Source of the DNA: Streptomyces sp. NBC_01591 | GTDB taxonomy: Bacteria > Actinomycetota > Actinomycetes > Streptomycetales > Streptomycetaceae | Direction of reading: 5' to 3' | Length of the DNA stretch: 64,000 nt | Assembly: GCF_035918155.1 (NCBI RefSeq) | Contig: NZ_CP109327.1 | Span: 8,494,001-8,558,000 of the forward strand | Notes under the pieces: model-generated | Databases searched by the model: none | What the model was told of the DNA's origin: nothing | The model's input: only the letters and a program-made list of their open reading frames with translations | Translations under genes and position numbers: made by a program | Shown: positions 18,713 to 27,764 of the stretch, piece after piece | How positions within the stretch are numbered: the first letter of the stretch is position 1 | How the letters are laid out: every line of letters begins with the position of its first letter

Positions 18713-20500
18713 TCACAGACGTGCAGTGTTGCAGGAGGCATGGACAAGACGGAGTTGCACTCCGTCCGACGTGTCGATCCCGCGGTAGGCGATCTTCCTG
18801 GTGGTGATCGCCTGGCGGGTGCCCCGCAGCCATCGCTCCCACTCGGTGGGGCTGGACGGCGGGGCGTCGGCGTGCAGCAACGGGCCCCCGCAGATCAGAC
18901 ATTGCCCGTTCTGCGCCTGGAGCAGGCGTAGAGTGGCGCGGTTGATCGGCGGTGGTGCGCTGGTGCGGCGCCGTTCGGCCCAGTAGGAAGCCAGGGCTGG
19001 GTCGTCCGGAGACGCCGAGCCGTGGACCATCTGGTGTCGGACGATCTTCGTCCAGGCGAATTTCAGCAGGTAGGCGCCGCTGTCGCGGTCGCCGAATACC
19101 CACTGGTCCTGCCGGGACTTGTTGAACTTGCCGTAGTACCGGGCGGTGACCCAGTGCCGGGGCTTGTTCGGGTGAGCGCGGGTCGCCCACTTGTAGGTGA
19201 GCTTCCACATGTAGTCGTCCAGCGCGGTGAAGACCTCGCTGGCGACCACACTCCGGTAATAGGCCGACCACCCCCGGATAATCGGGTTGAGCCGTTGCAG
19301 CACCGCCGCGACATTGGCCCCACGCAGGGACCGCACCTCGGTGCGCAGCCTGTTCCGGATCCGTCTGACGGCTTCACAGCTCGGCTTGATCAGCAGCTTG
19401 CCGTGATAGCGGCGGATGGTGAAGCCGAGGAAGTCACAGCCCTCTTCGAGGTGGACGACGCGCGTCTTGTCCTCGTTGAAGACCAGTCCTCTCGGCCTCA
19501 GCCACTCGGCAAGCCGGGCCTTGACCTGTTCGGCCTGTTCCCGTGAATGGCACAGGGCGACAAGATCGTCGGCGTATCTCACCAGCAGCGGGGAGCCCGG
19601 CATGGTGTCACCGGCCCGGCGGCCGGTCTGCCGGTACCGGACTCCCGCAGCCGTCTCCATCCCGTGCAGAGCGATGTTCAAGAGCACTGGACTGATCACG
19701 CCACCCTGCGGAGTTCCCTCCTCGGTGAGCGTGAACCGGCCCTCTTCGACCACACCCGCCCTCAGCCACTGCCCGATCTCTTCCCGCGCGGGGAATGTGC
19801 CAAGCTGCTGGAGAAGGCGGTCATGATCGATTCGGTCGAACGCCGTTGCCAGGTCCGCGTCCAGTACCCACCGGCGGCGGGCTTTGCTGCCCTTCGCCGT
19901 CCAGTAGATCGCCGCGATCGCGTCCTGACAGCCGCGGCCGGGCCGGAAGCCGTACGACTTCGGCTCGAACCGCGCTTCCCACTCCGGCTCCAGTGCCTGG
20001 GAGACCCGGGCTTGTTCCACCCGGTCCAGGATCACGGGAATGCCGAGAGGGCGTCTCTTGCCGCCTGGCTTGGGGATGTATACCCGCTTGACGGGCCTGG
20101 CTCGGCCCGGGCTCATCCGGTGCTGGACCCAGTGGGCCAGCTCCGCCTTGCCCGGGGCGGTCAGGACAACCCGACCATCGATCCCGGCCGTCTTGCGTCC
20201 TGCGTTGATCTCCGTGACCCGTCGCACGCTGACCAGCGTGTTGGCCCGAGAGCGGAGCATCAATTTCTGCAAGTTGCGGACCTTCTTGAGGTCCCCTGCC
20301 TGCGATGCCGTGAAGATTCTCTGCCTCAATCGCCGTACTGACTCTTCCTGGGCCTGCCAGTCGATGGCATCCCAGTCGAGAGGGTCCTCCGGTCCGTTCA
20401 CCGGGTCGGTGCTGATCGCGGCCGAGTCGGCAGCGCGTATGACCGTCACGGTGTCCAACTTGTCCTTCGGTTCCGGTTCCTGTTCGGTGGAGTTCTTCAC
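18713..20500 (-). CDS. ltrA: Group II intron-encoded reverse transcriptase/maturase with HNH endonuclease
   Basis: 595 residues from GTG 20500, inside intron domain IV. The RT domain has KRVYIPKPGGKRRPLGIPVI, FDRIDHDRLL, the block GTPQGGVISPVLLNIALHGM and the catalytic YADD in LVRYADDLVALCHS. Maturase domain X follows (IIRGWSAYYRSVV, YMWKLTYKWATRAHP). The C-terminus is an HNH nuclease with CLICGGPLL, and H and N in RLVHASCNTARL. All catalytic motifs are intact, so the protein could support splicing and mobility, although the intron RNA is now interrupted by an IS. Confidence 0.92.
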   Translation of the reverse strand: MKNSTEQEPEPKDKLDTVTVIRAADSAAISTDPVNGPEDPLDWDAIDWQAQEESVRRLRQRIFTASQAGDLKKVRNLQKLMLRSRANTLVSVRRVTEINAGRKTAGIDGRVVLTAPGKAELAHWVQHRMSPGRARPVKRVYIPKPGGKRRPLGIPVILDRVEQARVSQALEPEWEARFEPKSYGFRPGRGCQDAIAAIYWTAKGSKARRRWVLDADLATAFDRIDHDRLLQQLGTFPAREEIGQWLRAGVVEEGRFTLTEEGTPQGGVISPVLLNIALHGMETAAGVRYRQTGRRAGDTMPGSPLLVRYADDLVALCHSREQAEQVKARLAEWLRPRGLVFNEDKTRVVHLEEGCDFLGFTIRRYHGKLLIKPSCEAVRRIRNRLRTEVRSLRGANVAAVLQRLNPIIRGWSAYYRSVVASEVFTALDDYMWKLTYKWATRAHPNKPRHWVTARYYGKFNKSRQDQWVFGDRDSGAYLLKFAWTKIVRHQMVHGSASPDDPALASYWAERRRTSAPPPINRATLRLLQAQNGQCLICGGPLLHADAPPSSPTEWERWLRGTRQAITTRKIAYRGIDTSDGVQLRLVHASCNTARL

Positions 20501-20816
20501 AGGCTCACCCGGCCCACGTCAGCACCCTTTCGGGTTCGGGCATCTACCCGTATCCGGCCAGTTATGTGGGACTCGGCGGAGGTGCCTATGTTCTGTCCCG
20601 GTTTCCTGCTGCCTTTCGGCTACCGGCGTTGGCTTCTTGGGCCGTCCTGCGCCCGCTGGGGAGTTGAGCCTTCCTTGCGGTTGGCTGACCAGACCGGTTG
20701 GTCTGGACCCCAACGGGGTTGTCGCGTTCCGCACGTGTGAGATTGTCGGCGGCGGCTGAACTTGGACCCACTCTGGCCGGTTGAAATCTGACCCAGGTGT
20801 CTTCGGTTTGGTTGGT

Positions 20817-21656
20817 TCAGTCGTTGTCGGTGGTGGCGCTGGGGACCCGTCCCAGTTCACGTCCTCGCATGCGGAACGAGTCGCCCTTGAGGGAGTGGAC
20901 CTCGGCGTGGTGGACGAGGCGGTCGATCATGGCGGCGGCCACGGTCTCGTCTCCGAAGACTTCTCCCCAGCGTCCGAAGGGTTTGTTGCTGGTGACGATC
21001 ACGGACGCGCGTTCGTATCTGTTCGAGATCAGCTGGAAGAACAGGTTCGCGGCTTCGGCTTCGAAGGGGATGTAGCCGACCTCGTCCACCACGATCAGCG
21101 GGTAGCGGCTGAGCTTGGTGAGCTCGGCCTGGAGGCGGCCGGTGTGGTGGGCGGCGGCCAGGCGGTCGACCCATTCGGCGGCGGTGGCGAACGCGACGCG
21201 GTGTCCGGCCTGGCAGGCGCGGACCGCGAGCCCGATCGCCAGGTGTGTCTTCCCGGTGCCCGGCGGTCCCAGGAAAACGGCGTTCTCTTTCCCGGCGATG
21301 AAGTCCAACGTTCCCAGATGTGCGAGCTGTTGGCGCGTCATCCCGCGCAGGTGGGTGACGTCCAGCTCCTCGATGGTCTTGATCGCGGGGAAGCGGGCGG
21401 ACCGCACCCGTGCTTCACCGCCGTGGGACTCACGGGCGGACACTTCGCGCTGCAGGCAGGCGACGAGGTACTCGGCATGGGTCCAGGACTCCTTGTGGGC
21501 CCGCTCGGCGAGACGGTCAGCGGCATCCAGCAAGGCCGGAGCCTTCATTGCCCGCGCGAGGAAGGCGAGGTCCGCTGCGGTCTGGGAGCCGGTCCTGCGG
21601 CCGGTGGCCGATGTGGTGGCGGTGGCGTCGTCGAGGATGGTGGTGGTGCGGGGCAT
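20817..21656 (-). CDS. istB: IS21-type helper ATPase
   Basis: 279 residues, AAA+ ATPase of the IstB/DnaC type. Walker A is LGPPGTGKTHLAIGLAVRAC (about residues 108-127) and Walker B is LIVVDEVGYIPFEAEAANLF (about 165-184), with TSNKPFGRWGEVF as the sensor I region. It assembles on DNA and activates the IstA transposase. Its ATG overlaps the istA stop by one base (TGATG), so the two are translationally coupled. Confidence 0.93.
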   Translation of the reverse strand: MPRTTTILDDATATTSATGRRTGSQTAADLAFLARAMKAPALLDAADRLAERAHKESWTHAEYLVACLQREVSARESHGGEARVRSARFPAIKTIEELDVTHLRGMTRQQLAHLGTLDFIAGKENAVFLGPPGTGKTHLAIGLAVRACQAGHRVAFATAAEWVDRLAAAHHTGRLQAELTKLSRYPLIVVDEVGYIPFEAEAANLFFQLISNRYERASVIVTSNKPFGRWGEVFGDETVAAAMIDRLVHHAEVHSLKGDSFRMRGRELGRVPSATTDND

Positions 21657-22921
21657 CAGCCGGCCTCCCTGCCCTTGCCGCCTTCGATGACCGTGAACAG
21701 CCGGTCATAGGTGCCCAGTTCGCGTTGCTCGACCTCGATAAGCGTGCCTGGGTCGGTCTGGGCTGTTCGGGCGGCTTTGGCGCGGGCGGCCTGCTGGTGG
21801 TGCACCTCACCTCGCATCACCTTGCCCGCGGCAGCGTGGTCGGGGTCGGTGATGGTCTGGTGGCGGGCCCAGCAGCGCGGGTGCTGGGCGACGATCTCGC
21901 CGCTGGGGGCGAGGACGGTGATCTCGTCGTTGTCACACAGCACGGTGACGGTGCGTCCGATCGCGGCGGGGTGCACGGAGTAGTCGCACGTGTCGACGCG
22001 GACGTAGTGGTCGCGGCCGATCCGTGTCTGCAGCCGCCACCAGGCGGGCGGGTCGACGGGCGGCAGGGCGAGCATTCCGGCCCGGTCGGCCTCCCACCGC
22101 TCGACGGGGCGGGTCTGCAGAGTGCGGTGGACACGCCGGTTGGCGATGGTCAGCCAGGCGGTCAGCTGGGTGTTGAAGTCGCCGGGGCCACTGAAGGTGC
22201 GGCCGGGGAGGAAACTCGTCTCCAGATAGCCGTTGGCCCGCTCGACCAGCCCTTTCGCTTCTGGATCACGGGGCCGGCACAGATGGATCTTCGTGGCGAG
22301 CAGGCCCGCGAACGCGGCGAACTCGGCGGTGAGCTTCCCGCGACCGACCCCGGATTCGTTGTCCCAGACGAGCGTCTTGGGCACCGCGCCCCAGGCCGAG
22401 AGCAGCCGCCAGTGCCCATCGATCAGATCGCCGGTCGTGCGCGAGGGCAGCATCCGCGCGGCGATCACCCGGGAGTAACCGGACACCATCACCAGCACCG
22501 GCGGCCGTCCGCTCTGGCCGTAGCCGAGCGGGATGTCCGCCTCGGGAAACCACAGGTCGCACTGGGCCAGCTCGCCGGGCCGATACGTCGTGCGCGAGAC
22601 CGGATCGACTGGCACATAGGCAGGCCGCAGGTCCCGCACCCGGTCCTTGAGGACCGTCATCCCGCGTTCCCACCCGATCCGCTCGGCAATCACGGTGGCC
22701 GGCATCGTCGGAGTCTCCCGCAAAAGCTCACGGATCTGGACCTCGACCGCGTCCACGACCGACCCCTGAGACGGGCGCTCGTACTTCGGCGGCCGGTCCG
22801 TGGCCAGGGCACGCTTGACCGTGTTCTTCGAGATGCCCAGATGCCGCGCGATTGCCCGGATCGGCATCTGCTCAGCCCGGTGCAGCCTACGGATCTCTGC
22901 CCAGTCCTCCACGAGGATCAC
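21656..22921 (-). CDS. istA: IS21-type transposase
   Basis: 421 residues from GTG 22921. An N-terminal helix-turn-helix (IRAIARHLGISKNTVKRALA, about residues 21-40) is followed by the DDE integrase core: Asp in LAQCDLWFPE (about 140), Asp in LVWDNESGVG (about 206), Glu in KGLVERANGYLE (about 245), then a C-terminal beta-rich domain (HYVRVDTCDYSVHPAAIGR). Length and order are normal for IstA and all acidic catalytic residues are present, so this IS looks potentially active. Confidence 0.93.
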   Translation of the reverse strand: MILVEDWAEIRRLHRAEQMPIRAIARHLGISKNTVKRALATDRPPKYERPSQGSVVDAVEVQIRELLRETPTMPATVIAERIGWERGMTVLKDRVRDLRPAYVPVDPVSRTTYRPGELAQCDLWFPEADIPLGYGQSGRPPVLVMVSGYSRVIAARMLPSRTTGDLIDGHWRLLSAWGAVPKTLVWDNESGVGRGKLTAEFAAFAGLLATKIHLCRPRDPEAKGLVERANGYLETSFLPGRTFSGPGDFNTQLTAWLTIANRRVHRTLQTRPVERWEADRAGMLALPPVDPPAWWRLQTRIGRDHYVRVDTCDYSVHPAAIGRTVTVLCDNDEITVLAPSGEIVAQHPRCWARHQTITDPDHAAAGKVMRGEVHHQQAARAKAARTAQTDPGTLIEVEQRELGTYDRLFTVIEGGKGREAG

Positions 22922-24068
22922 CCTCTCCCTCCTGACCTTCCATCAAGATCAGGTTCAGGCGAAGATCACCAAGTGGGTCACTTTTGATCCGCCGTCAGAG
23001 GGTCAGAATTCAAGCGACGCCGAGAGAGATGCGACCGGGGTGGGCGCCCTCATTACCCCGGGACGGTGGTGTCCTCCCGGCCGACTCGGTGTCTTCGACC
23101 GGCACCTGCCGCTTCTCAGCGGCCAGTCCTGCACCCCGCTGTTGCTTCCCATCTGCGAGGCTTGCCATCACGGAGCATCGTTGAGGATTCAGTGAGCTTC
23201 ACCCGTCCGGTCTTCCCCTTGCCTGTGACACCCGGATGGAACGGGCGTCCTTGGGCTTCTTCCCCGAGCTTCGCACCCCGCCGTTACCAGCGACGCACGT
23301 CGGGAAGGGGACAGGCCTTGGACACTGGCCCGGGTTACGTACTCGGCGTCATGCCGACCTCCTCCCTGCGTAACCACTCACAGCGTGCGACCTCGCGTCG
23401 CACCACCGAACTGGCAGTTCTCCGTGCGGCCGGCGGTGCCGGAGCATTGCCGTTGAACCCCGGCGGAGACGGTGCCCTTCTTCAGGAAGCCGGTGTCGTC
23501 CACGATCAGCACGCCATCCGGCTGACCGAGCCGCTCGGCTATGTAGTCCTGCGGTCGTCGCGGATCTCATCCGGGTCCCACTGGCACCACGACAGCAGCC
23601 GCCGCAGTCCGTACCGGGTGTCGTGGCCCGCGTGCTCGGCTATCTGCCAGCTGTTCTTGCAGCCCACCGGGCCCAGCAAGCCGCGCACGTAATCCCGCAT
23701 CCGCCGCCGCGGCTCGACCCGGCCGAACCGCTCTCCCACCCGTAGCAGCAACGAGTCCAACTCGGCATCCCATAGACCGACTTCGATATCGCTCTCCGTC
23801 TCCATGACTGGTTCAACGCGCCCCGATCGGGTGAGTCACGAACCACCACCGCTCTGACGGCGTGTCAGTTCGATCGGCTAAAAGAGCCCTGGCCAGGGTC
23901 GTCGGGCGGAGTGTAGTGGGCTGATGGCGGGTCAGGGGTGGCCCTGCCGGAGCGCCCCTCCAGCGAGTGGAGCAGCCTGCCGTGAGAACCCGGCGTGGAC
24001 CGATGCGCTTGATTGATGACCGGTTGGTCCCCTGAACCGGCAGGGGGTGGTCGTGCAAGATTCACAGG

Positions 24069-24671
24069 GTGATCTACGTTGCCGAGGGGCCCAGCGCTGC
24101 AGGAAAGAGCCGCTACGTCAGCTCACTTCAGCTTCCGAAGGTAGTTCGCGAACTTGCCGGGCATCTTCGACCGGATGATGCGGCATCTCTTGAAGAGACG
24201 AGCCGCTTCTGGGTGCGCCGGAACGAAGAGAGGTGGGCAGAGGCCGTCCATGACGAGAGCGCGCAAGGTATCGCGGTCTGCGATACCGATCCCCTGAAGC
24301 TGCACTACGCATGGACCCTTGCGCGCGCAGGTCTGGATGCCACGGCTGACGCGTTCACCTGCCAGCTGACGCTCGTCCGCGACTCTCTGCAACGCAAGGC
24401 ACTCGGCATCGCAGACCTGGTCGCCTGTGCCGTCCCGTCCGAGTTGGTCCTTCGCACCCACCGGGCTGGTGACGTCACCCGCACACGCCGAAACTTCGAG
24501 GCGCATGTCCGTCTGGCTGCTCCCTTGAAGGAGTGGTACGAAGCCCTGAACGACGTGGATCCAGGACGCGTCGTGTGGAAGTGGCCCGAGGAACCGCTGT
24601 CGGGCAAGGGGCGCAAACGCTATGACTTGGACCTCTTCGACGCCTGGATGGACCGACTTCCCGCTGCCTGA
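24069..24671 (+). CDS. P-loop nucleoside-kinase-like protein
   Basis: 200 residues from GTG 24069. Walker A motif EGPSAAGKSRYV is at residues 6-17, followed by helices and a CDTDPLKLHYAW segment (about 72-83) reminiscent of small-molecule kinases, with HRAGDVTRTRRNFE (lid-like, Arg-rich) near residue 137. The exact substrate cannot be given. The protein starts directly in the P-loop with no leader, and the gene stands alone after a mobile-element cluster. A stem-loop lies about 105 bases downstream. Confidence 0.72.
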   Translation: MIYVAEGPSAAGKSRYVSSLQLPKVVRELAGHLRPDDAASLEETSRFWVRRNEERWAEAVHDESAQGIAVCDTDPLKLHYAWTLARAGLDATADAFTCQLTLVRDSLQRKALGIADLVACAVPSELVLRTHRAGDVTRTRRNFEAHVRLAAPLKEWYEALNDVDPGRVVWKWPEEPLSGKGRKRYDLDLFDAWMDRLPAA

Positions 24672-24775
24672 CGAGCAATGAATCGAATATGCCATTGGCA
24701 TACTCCGTTCGCTGGAATTAGCTGTGGAGCGCCCGCGTGCGTAGCATCGGCAGCGTCGTCGTGAGACGCAGGGAC

Positions 24776-24801
24776 GGGGCCGTCCCTGAAGGAACGGCCC
24801 C
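24776..24801 (+). terminator. Stem-loop downstream of P-loop gene
   Basis: GGGGCCGT (24776-24783) pairs exactly with ACGGCCCC (24794-24801) across a 10-base loop. It lies between the convergent ends of the kinase-like gene and a minus-strand scrap and could serve either as a terminator. Confidence 0.45.
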
Positions 24802-24814
24802 CGTGGAGCGGTCG

Positions 24815-24950
24815 CCGGGCTAAAACGGGAGCCGACTGAGTAGTCGAGCAGCAACTCGACTGCACTCAGGTAGAAGCTCCACGCGGCGTAGTCCGGCGCA
24901 TCGTCCCACTTCGTGATCTGCCTCCTCGACAAGGCCGGGAGAGGCACTTT
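24815..24950 (-). pseudogene. Short hypothetical remnant
   Basis: The minus-strand reading LPALSRRQITKWDDAPDYAA then WSFYLSAVELLLDYSVGSRF is protein-like (aromatic, acidic) and unlike surrounding non-coding readings. No clear natural end follows, and the upstream DNA does not give a convincing start beyond the ATG at 24947. Unknown family; possibly a small gene or a scrap. Confidence 0.25.
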
Positions 24951-25010
24951 CTCCCTCCGGCCAGCTGGTCCGGAGGGACCCCACGAAGAGGGACACCGCG
25001 CGAACGCACT

Positions 25011-25400
25011 TTAAGGGCCGGAGCGCAGACGCCGACCCTCATGACATGTAGCGATCGCTTGCGCCCCTTGTTTGATCGCGCAGCCAGCAGCCGCGAGGGC
25101 CGGAACCAGGAAGGACCCGCAGGGCCGTGCCCCGGTCCCGGTGACGACGAACTCCTCGCCGCTCCAGCGCACGACAAGCGCCCGTACTCCGGCCGGACCG
25201 AAGCGTTCATGCAGCGCGCGAACGAAGGCGGGCGCGGTTCTGGACGCAGCGCACAGTGCCCTCCAGCGTCGTCGGCCGGCCTTGCGCCTCGCGCAGGACG
25301 ACATCGGCGAGCGCGTTGGGCCCGCTGTCGACCTGCTCTCCGTTGTTCCCCACCCTCGGTTGTTCCTCTGCGTTCGGGGGTTGTGGCCTCATGGCCGGGT
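25011..25400 (-). pseudogene. Frameshifted hypothetical gene
   Basis: A minus-strand reading begins MRPQPPNAEEQPRVGNNGEQ and continues ALADVVLREAQGRPTTLEGT. It changes frame near 25240 into APAFVRALHERFGPAGVRAL, VVRWSGEEFVVTGTG and CGSFLVPALAAAGCAIKQG. Each half has normal protein composition, and together they would give about 125 residues. Family unknown. Confidence 0.3.
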
Positions 25401-25596
25401 CCGGGTGCTCGTCTCGGCAGTGCGCTGACCCCTGTCGCGCTGACAGTGAAGGATTCCAGCATGCTGCTTCTCGCCAGTCAGAACGACCCCGCTGCGGGCG
25501 GTGTGTTCCTGTTGATCTGGGGACTGTGGTGATCTCCGTGGGGGAGCCTTTGCCACGAAAGGAGCTGCCGGGGTCCACACCCTCATCGTGAACGGC

Positions 25597-25731
25597 ATGG
25601 AGCGAAACCCGCGAGAGCAGGCCAAAGCCCGTGCCGTGCCCGAGGGCTTCCTGCGTTTCGTCGGCGGGTTCCTGGCCATCTGCGGGATGGTGGCGGTGCC
25701 TGTCTCCTTGGTGATGATGACTCGCGGCTGA
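25597..25731 (+). CDS. Small single-span membrane protein (44 aa)
   Basis: The frame MERNPREQAKARAVPEGFLR then FVGGFLAICGMVAVPVSLVM ends MTRG at TGA 25729-25731. It has a charged N-terminus and one 20-residue hydrophobic helix, as in short actinomycete membrane proteins. There is no good ribosome site and the start is uncertain; it could be the tail of a longer, lost gene. Confidence 0.35.
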   Translation: MERNPREQAKARAVPEGFLRFVGGFLAICGMVAVPVSLVMMTRG

Positions 25732-25847
25732 GCCGGTTCACGACGTCGGCCCAGCCCGCACCACGAGCAGGACCTCACTGCCGCTGGCCTCGGGTGACCC
25801 CCTGTATCGGTAGGGAGCCGATTTCCGGTCGTGGCGTGATCGGCGCC

Positions 25848-26050
25848 ATGGAGCACTTCATACATCCCAATGGTTCACTGCCCGTCAACGGCTGCAGCCA
25901 CGCGGTCGCCTTCACCGGAGGGATGGTCGCCGGTTCGGGTCAGGTTCCGGTGGACGACGACGGCAATCCGGTCGGTAAGGAGGACGCTGAGGCCCAAGTC
26001 CGGCAGGTCTACGCGAATCTGACCATCGCGCTGGTCGCAAGCCCGCAGAT
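25848..26050 (+). pseudogene. RidA-family deaminase, 3' truncated
   Basis: From ATG 25848: MEHFIHPNGSLPVNGCSHAV, AFTGGMVAGSGQVPVDDDGN and PVGKEDAEAQVRQVYANLTI match the first half of Rid/YjgF proteins, which remove reactive enamine/imine intermediates. The similarity ends at about 26035 (ALVAS); the second half, including the Arg of the active site, is missing. It is non-functional. Confidence 0.7.
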
Positions 26051-26400
26051 GAGTCGTCGCCGTGACCGGTGCAACGATGGAAGGCGTCCCCGTTCCGGCC
26101 GACGAGCCAGGGCATCGGCGTTTCATAGGTGGTCAGCGCTTGGCGGCGGCTTCCTCGGTCTGGCGCCACGCCCCGTACTCCTGCCGCATGTACGCCCGCG
26201 CGCCCATGCCCCGTTGCCCGGCCCGAGCAATGCCTGCGCGTACACGGAGGCGCTCTTTCTGGGCCCGCCAGAGGGTGTGTCGCTTCGTAGTGAGGGTGTG
26301 TCTCGGCTGTGCGATCACCCCGGTGGCGTTCTTTTGGAGAGGAGTCTGTGGGCGTCTGCCCGTTCGTGATCTCCTGACATGTGACGTCGGGAGTAAGGGG
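26051..26400. other. Scrap region after the RidA remnant
   Basis: On the minus strand, about 26275-26133, a helical reading (KRHTLWRAQKERLRVRAGIA then RMRQEYGAW-like and QTEEAAAKR before a stop) looks like the C-terminal tail of a basic protein. No start or family can be given. Nothing else in the stretch is convincing. Confidence 0.3.
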
Positions 26401-26408
26401 TAGTCGAT

Positions 26409-26869
26409 ATGGCCGGGCCGGTGATGAGGCAGCGGGGGCCTGTGGAGGTGGAGTTCTTCGGGTTCTGTCTGCAGGAACGGGATGAGGCTGCGGTTCCTGT
26501 GCAGTTTCCTGAGGACTGGGACACCGGAGGCGGCTTCCTGACAGCTCGTGAGGGCCGACTGGATGTGAGGAGTGCCGGTCATACCCACACTGCGGATCTC
26601 ATGGTGGAGTGTGGGACGATCCGCCGCCGGAGGCGACTGGGGACTGGGAGGCGGAGGCACAGGCGGTGATCATTTCGCCGTCAGGAACGCTGGACGTCTG
26701 GGGTGTCACTGGGGGCGATGCTGGAGAGCCTGTGTTCCTGGGGCGTCCGGGGACGTGGCAGGTCAGGCTTCGGTGTACGGGGCGGGCCTCGGTGGCCGAG
26801 CAGTCTCAGCGCGGTGTGCCGGAGGGAGTCGAGCAGTACTTCGCGCAGTTCTGGCCGGCGCAGGAATGA
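26409..26869 (+). pseudogene. Hypothetical gene with a one-base frameshift
   Basis: The first reading is MAGPVMRQRGPVEVEFFGFC ... HTADLMVE; at about 26606 it passes to another frame, VWDDPPPEATGDWEAEAQAV then IISPSGTLDVWGVTGGDAGE, ending FAQFWPAQE at TGA 26867-26869. Adding one G in GTGGAGTGTGG would give one intact 154-residue protein. AAGGGG lies upstream of the ATG. It resembles short acidic beta-rich Streptomyces proteins of unknown role and shares a pattern with the frameshifted gene at 928-1315. A sequencing error is possible. Confidence 0.5.
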
Positions 26870-26907
26870 CGAGTGGGCCGGGAGCGGGGCGCTCCCGGCC
26901 CAAAGAC

Positions 26908-27240
26908 TCACTTGATTTCGACGATGAAGCCGTCGTCCTTGCCGTCGATGATCCGGTTCTTCGTCATGAACTGGCCGAGCAGGATTCCTGCGTCACGGTT
27001 CTCCGCAGTGACCAGTGGCATGGCGGAGAAGTTGTTCTTGGGCGCCGTCGGTTCGGACAGGGACTGCTCGGCGATCCACTGCCCGAGCGGATACCCGCCG
27101 GTCCCGCCCAGTCCTCGGGCGTGACGAACGTGTACGGCACCCGCAGCGCACCGTTCCCGGTCTTCCGCAGCCCACCGGGTAGCCGCCTCGATCCCGCGCC
27201 GCCAGTAGGCGCCCTCCGGGTCAGACCAGTCGGTGCTGAC
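26908..27240 (-). pseudogene. Helicase-associated-domain-like remnant
   Basis: The minus-strand readings AYWRRGIEAATRWAAE, GNGALRVPYTFVTPEDW and GYPLGQWIAEQ (across two frames) follow the helicase-associated domain pattern (F/W-RGI-AA--Y/W---G-L-VP...G--LG-W). The reading then continues into an unfamiliar C-terminus (NRDAGILLGQFMTKNRIIDG) ending at 26908. A clearer relative lies at 42160-42730. The 5' side is cut by the epimerase remnant. Confidence 0.4.
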
Positions 27241-27643
27241 CGTCCCCGCCCGGACGTGGCTGCGCACCGATGAGCGCGGCCTGCCGGTGGCCGCCGAGCC
27301 GGTTGCCGGGACGCCGTACGACCTGCGTACGCCGCAGGCTGTCGGAGCGCGCCGACTGGACACCCCGTTCGCCGACCTCGACCGGGACACGGACGGGCGG
27401 GCCGTGGTTCGCCTGGCCCATCCGTCCGGTTCGTTCGGTACGGACGTGTGGCTCGGTGAGGGAGCCGACTACGTGCAGCTCTACACCGGCGACACCCTCC
27501 CACCGGGGGAGCGCTGCCGCGCGGTCGCCGTCGAACCGATGACCTGCCCGCCGGACGCCTTCCGCAGCGGCACGGCGCTCGTCAGCCTCGCCCCGGGCGA
27601 GCGGCACACCGTCCGGTGGGGGATCACGCCGTGGGGGGAATGA
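27233..27643 (+). pseudogene. Aldose 1-epimerase, C-terminal fragment
   Basis: The reading LTVPARTWLRTDERGLPVAA, GTPYDLRTPQAVGARRLDTP, GTDVWLGEGADYVQLYTGDT and RCRAVAVEPMTCPPDAFRSG is the C-terminal third of GalM-like aldose 1-epimerases. It includes the segment with the catalytic Glu (VAVEPMTCPPDAF), and the natural C-terminus (GERHTVRWGITPWGE) is kept. The N-terminal 150 or so residues with the catalytic His are missing. GalM interconverts alpha and beta sugar anomers. Confidence 0.75.
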
Positions 27644-27764
27644 CGGCGCAGTCATGGCCCTTGACCTGATCCTCATCGGGCCGAGGACCACCCTTCGACG
27701 TGGACCTCAGCGGGACGCCGCGCTCGTACAGCCCAAGTAGGCCTGATTGCCGCAGCTACGGCCG

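Larger units (their letters stand above)
20757..23012 (-). mobile_element. IS21-type insertion sequence (istA-istB), about 2.26 kb
   Basis: Two minus-strand genes (istA 22921-21656, istB 21656-20817) are flanked by related terminal sequences. One end has TGAACTTGGACCC (from 20757) and a nearby TTGAAATCTGACCC; the other, read inwards from 23012, has TGAATTCTGACCC and a nearby TGACCCACTTGG. Multiple short GACCC-type repeats at each end are usual in IS21 elements. No perfect target duplication is visible. Outside both ends the sequence is group II intron, so this IS inserted into the intron after the intron entered the transposase gene. Confidence 0.8.
18619..23403 (-). mobile_element. Group II intron, interrupted by an IS21-type element
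   Basis: The minus-strand 5' end is GTGCGAC (from 23403), matching the GUGYG rule; the 3' end is ...CTACCCGAC (to 18619), matching AY, with a candidate branch A seven bases from the end. Between them lie structured domain I-III sequence, a reverse transcriptase gene, and a domain V/VI pair at the 3' end. Removing the inserted IS (20757-23012) leaves about 2.53 kb, a normal size for an ORF-carrying group II intron. The flanking exons are the two halves of an IS701-type transposase gene and join in frame. Confidence 0.85.
18545..23805 (-). pseudogene. IS701-type transposase gene, split by group II intron
   Basis: The 5' part (23805 to 23404) reads [60 protein letters not shown] and [16 protein letters not shown], the N-terminal half of IS701-family transposases including the DDTGFLKKG block; a small deletion/frameshift sits near 23555. 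The coding sense stops exactly at 23404 and resumes at 18618 as FAAYATSSGGALVDRELY. Joining 23404 to 18618 restores frame through ENCQFGVFAAYA. After DRELY the C-terminal half is gone (stop near 18548), so this host copy is dead regardless of splicing. Confidence 0.8.

Noticed and set aside
20731..20740. A second group II intron 5' end (GTGCGG at 20734, minus strand)
   Set aside because: It lies just inside the intron beside the IS21 end; only the 23403 boundary joins the transposase exons in frame, so this is internal domain I sequence.
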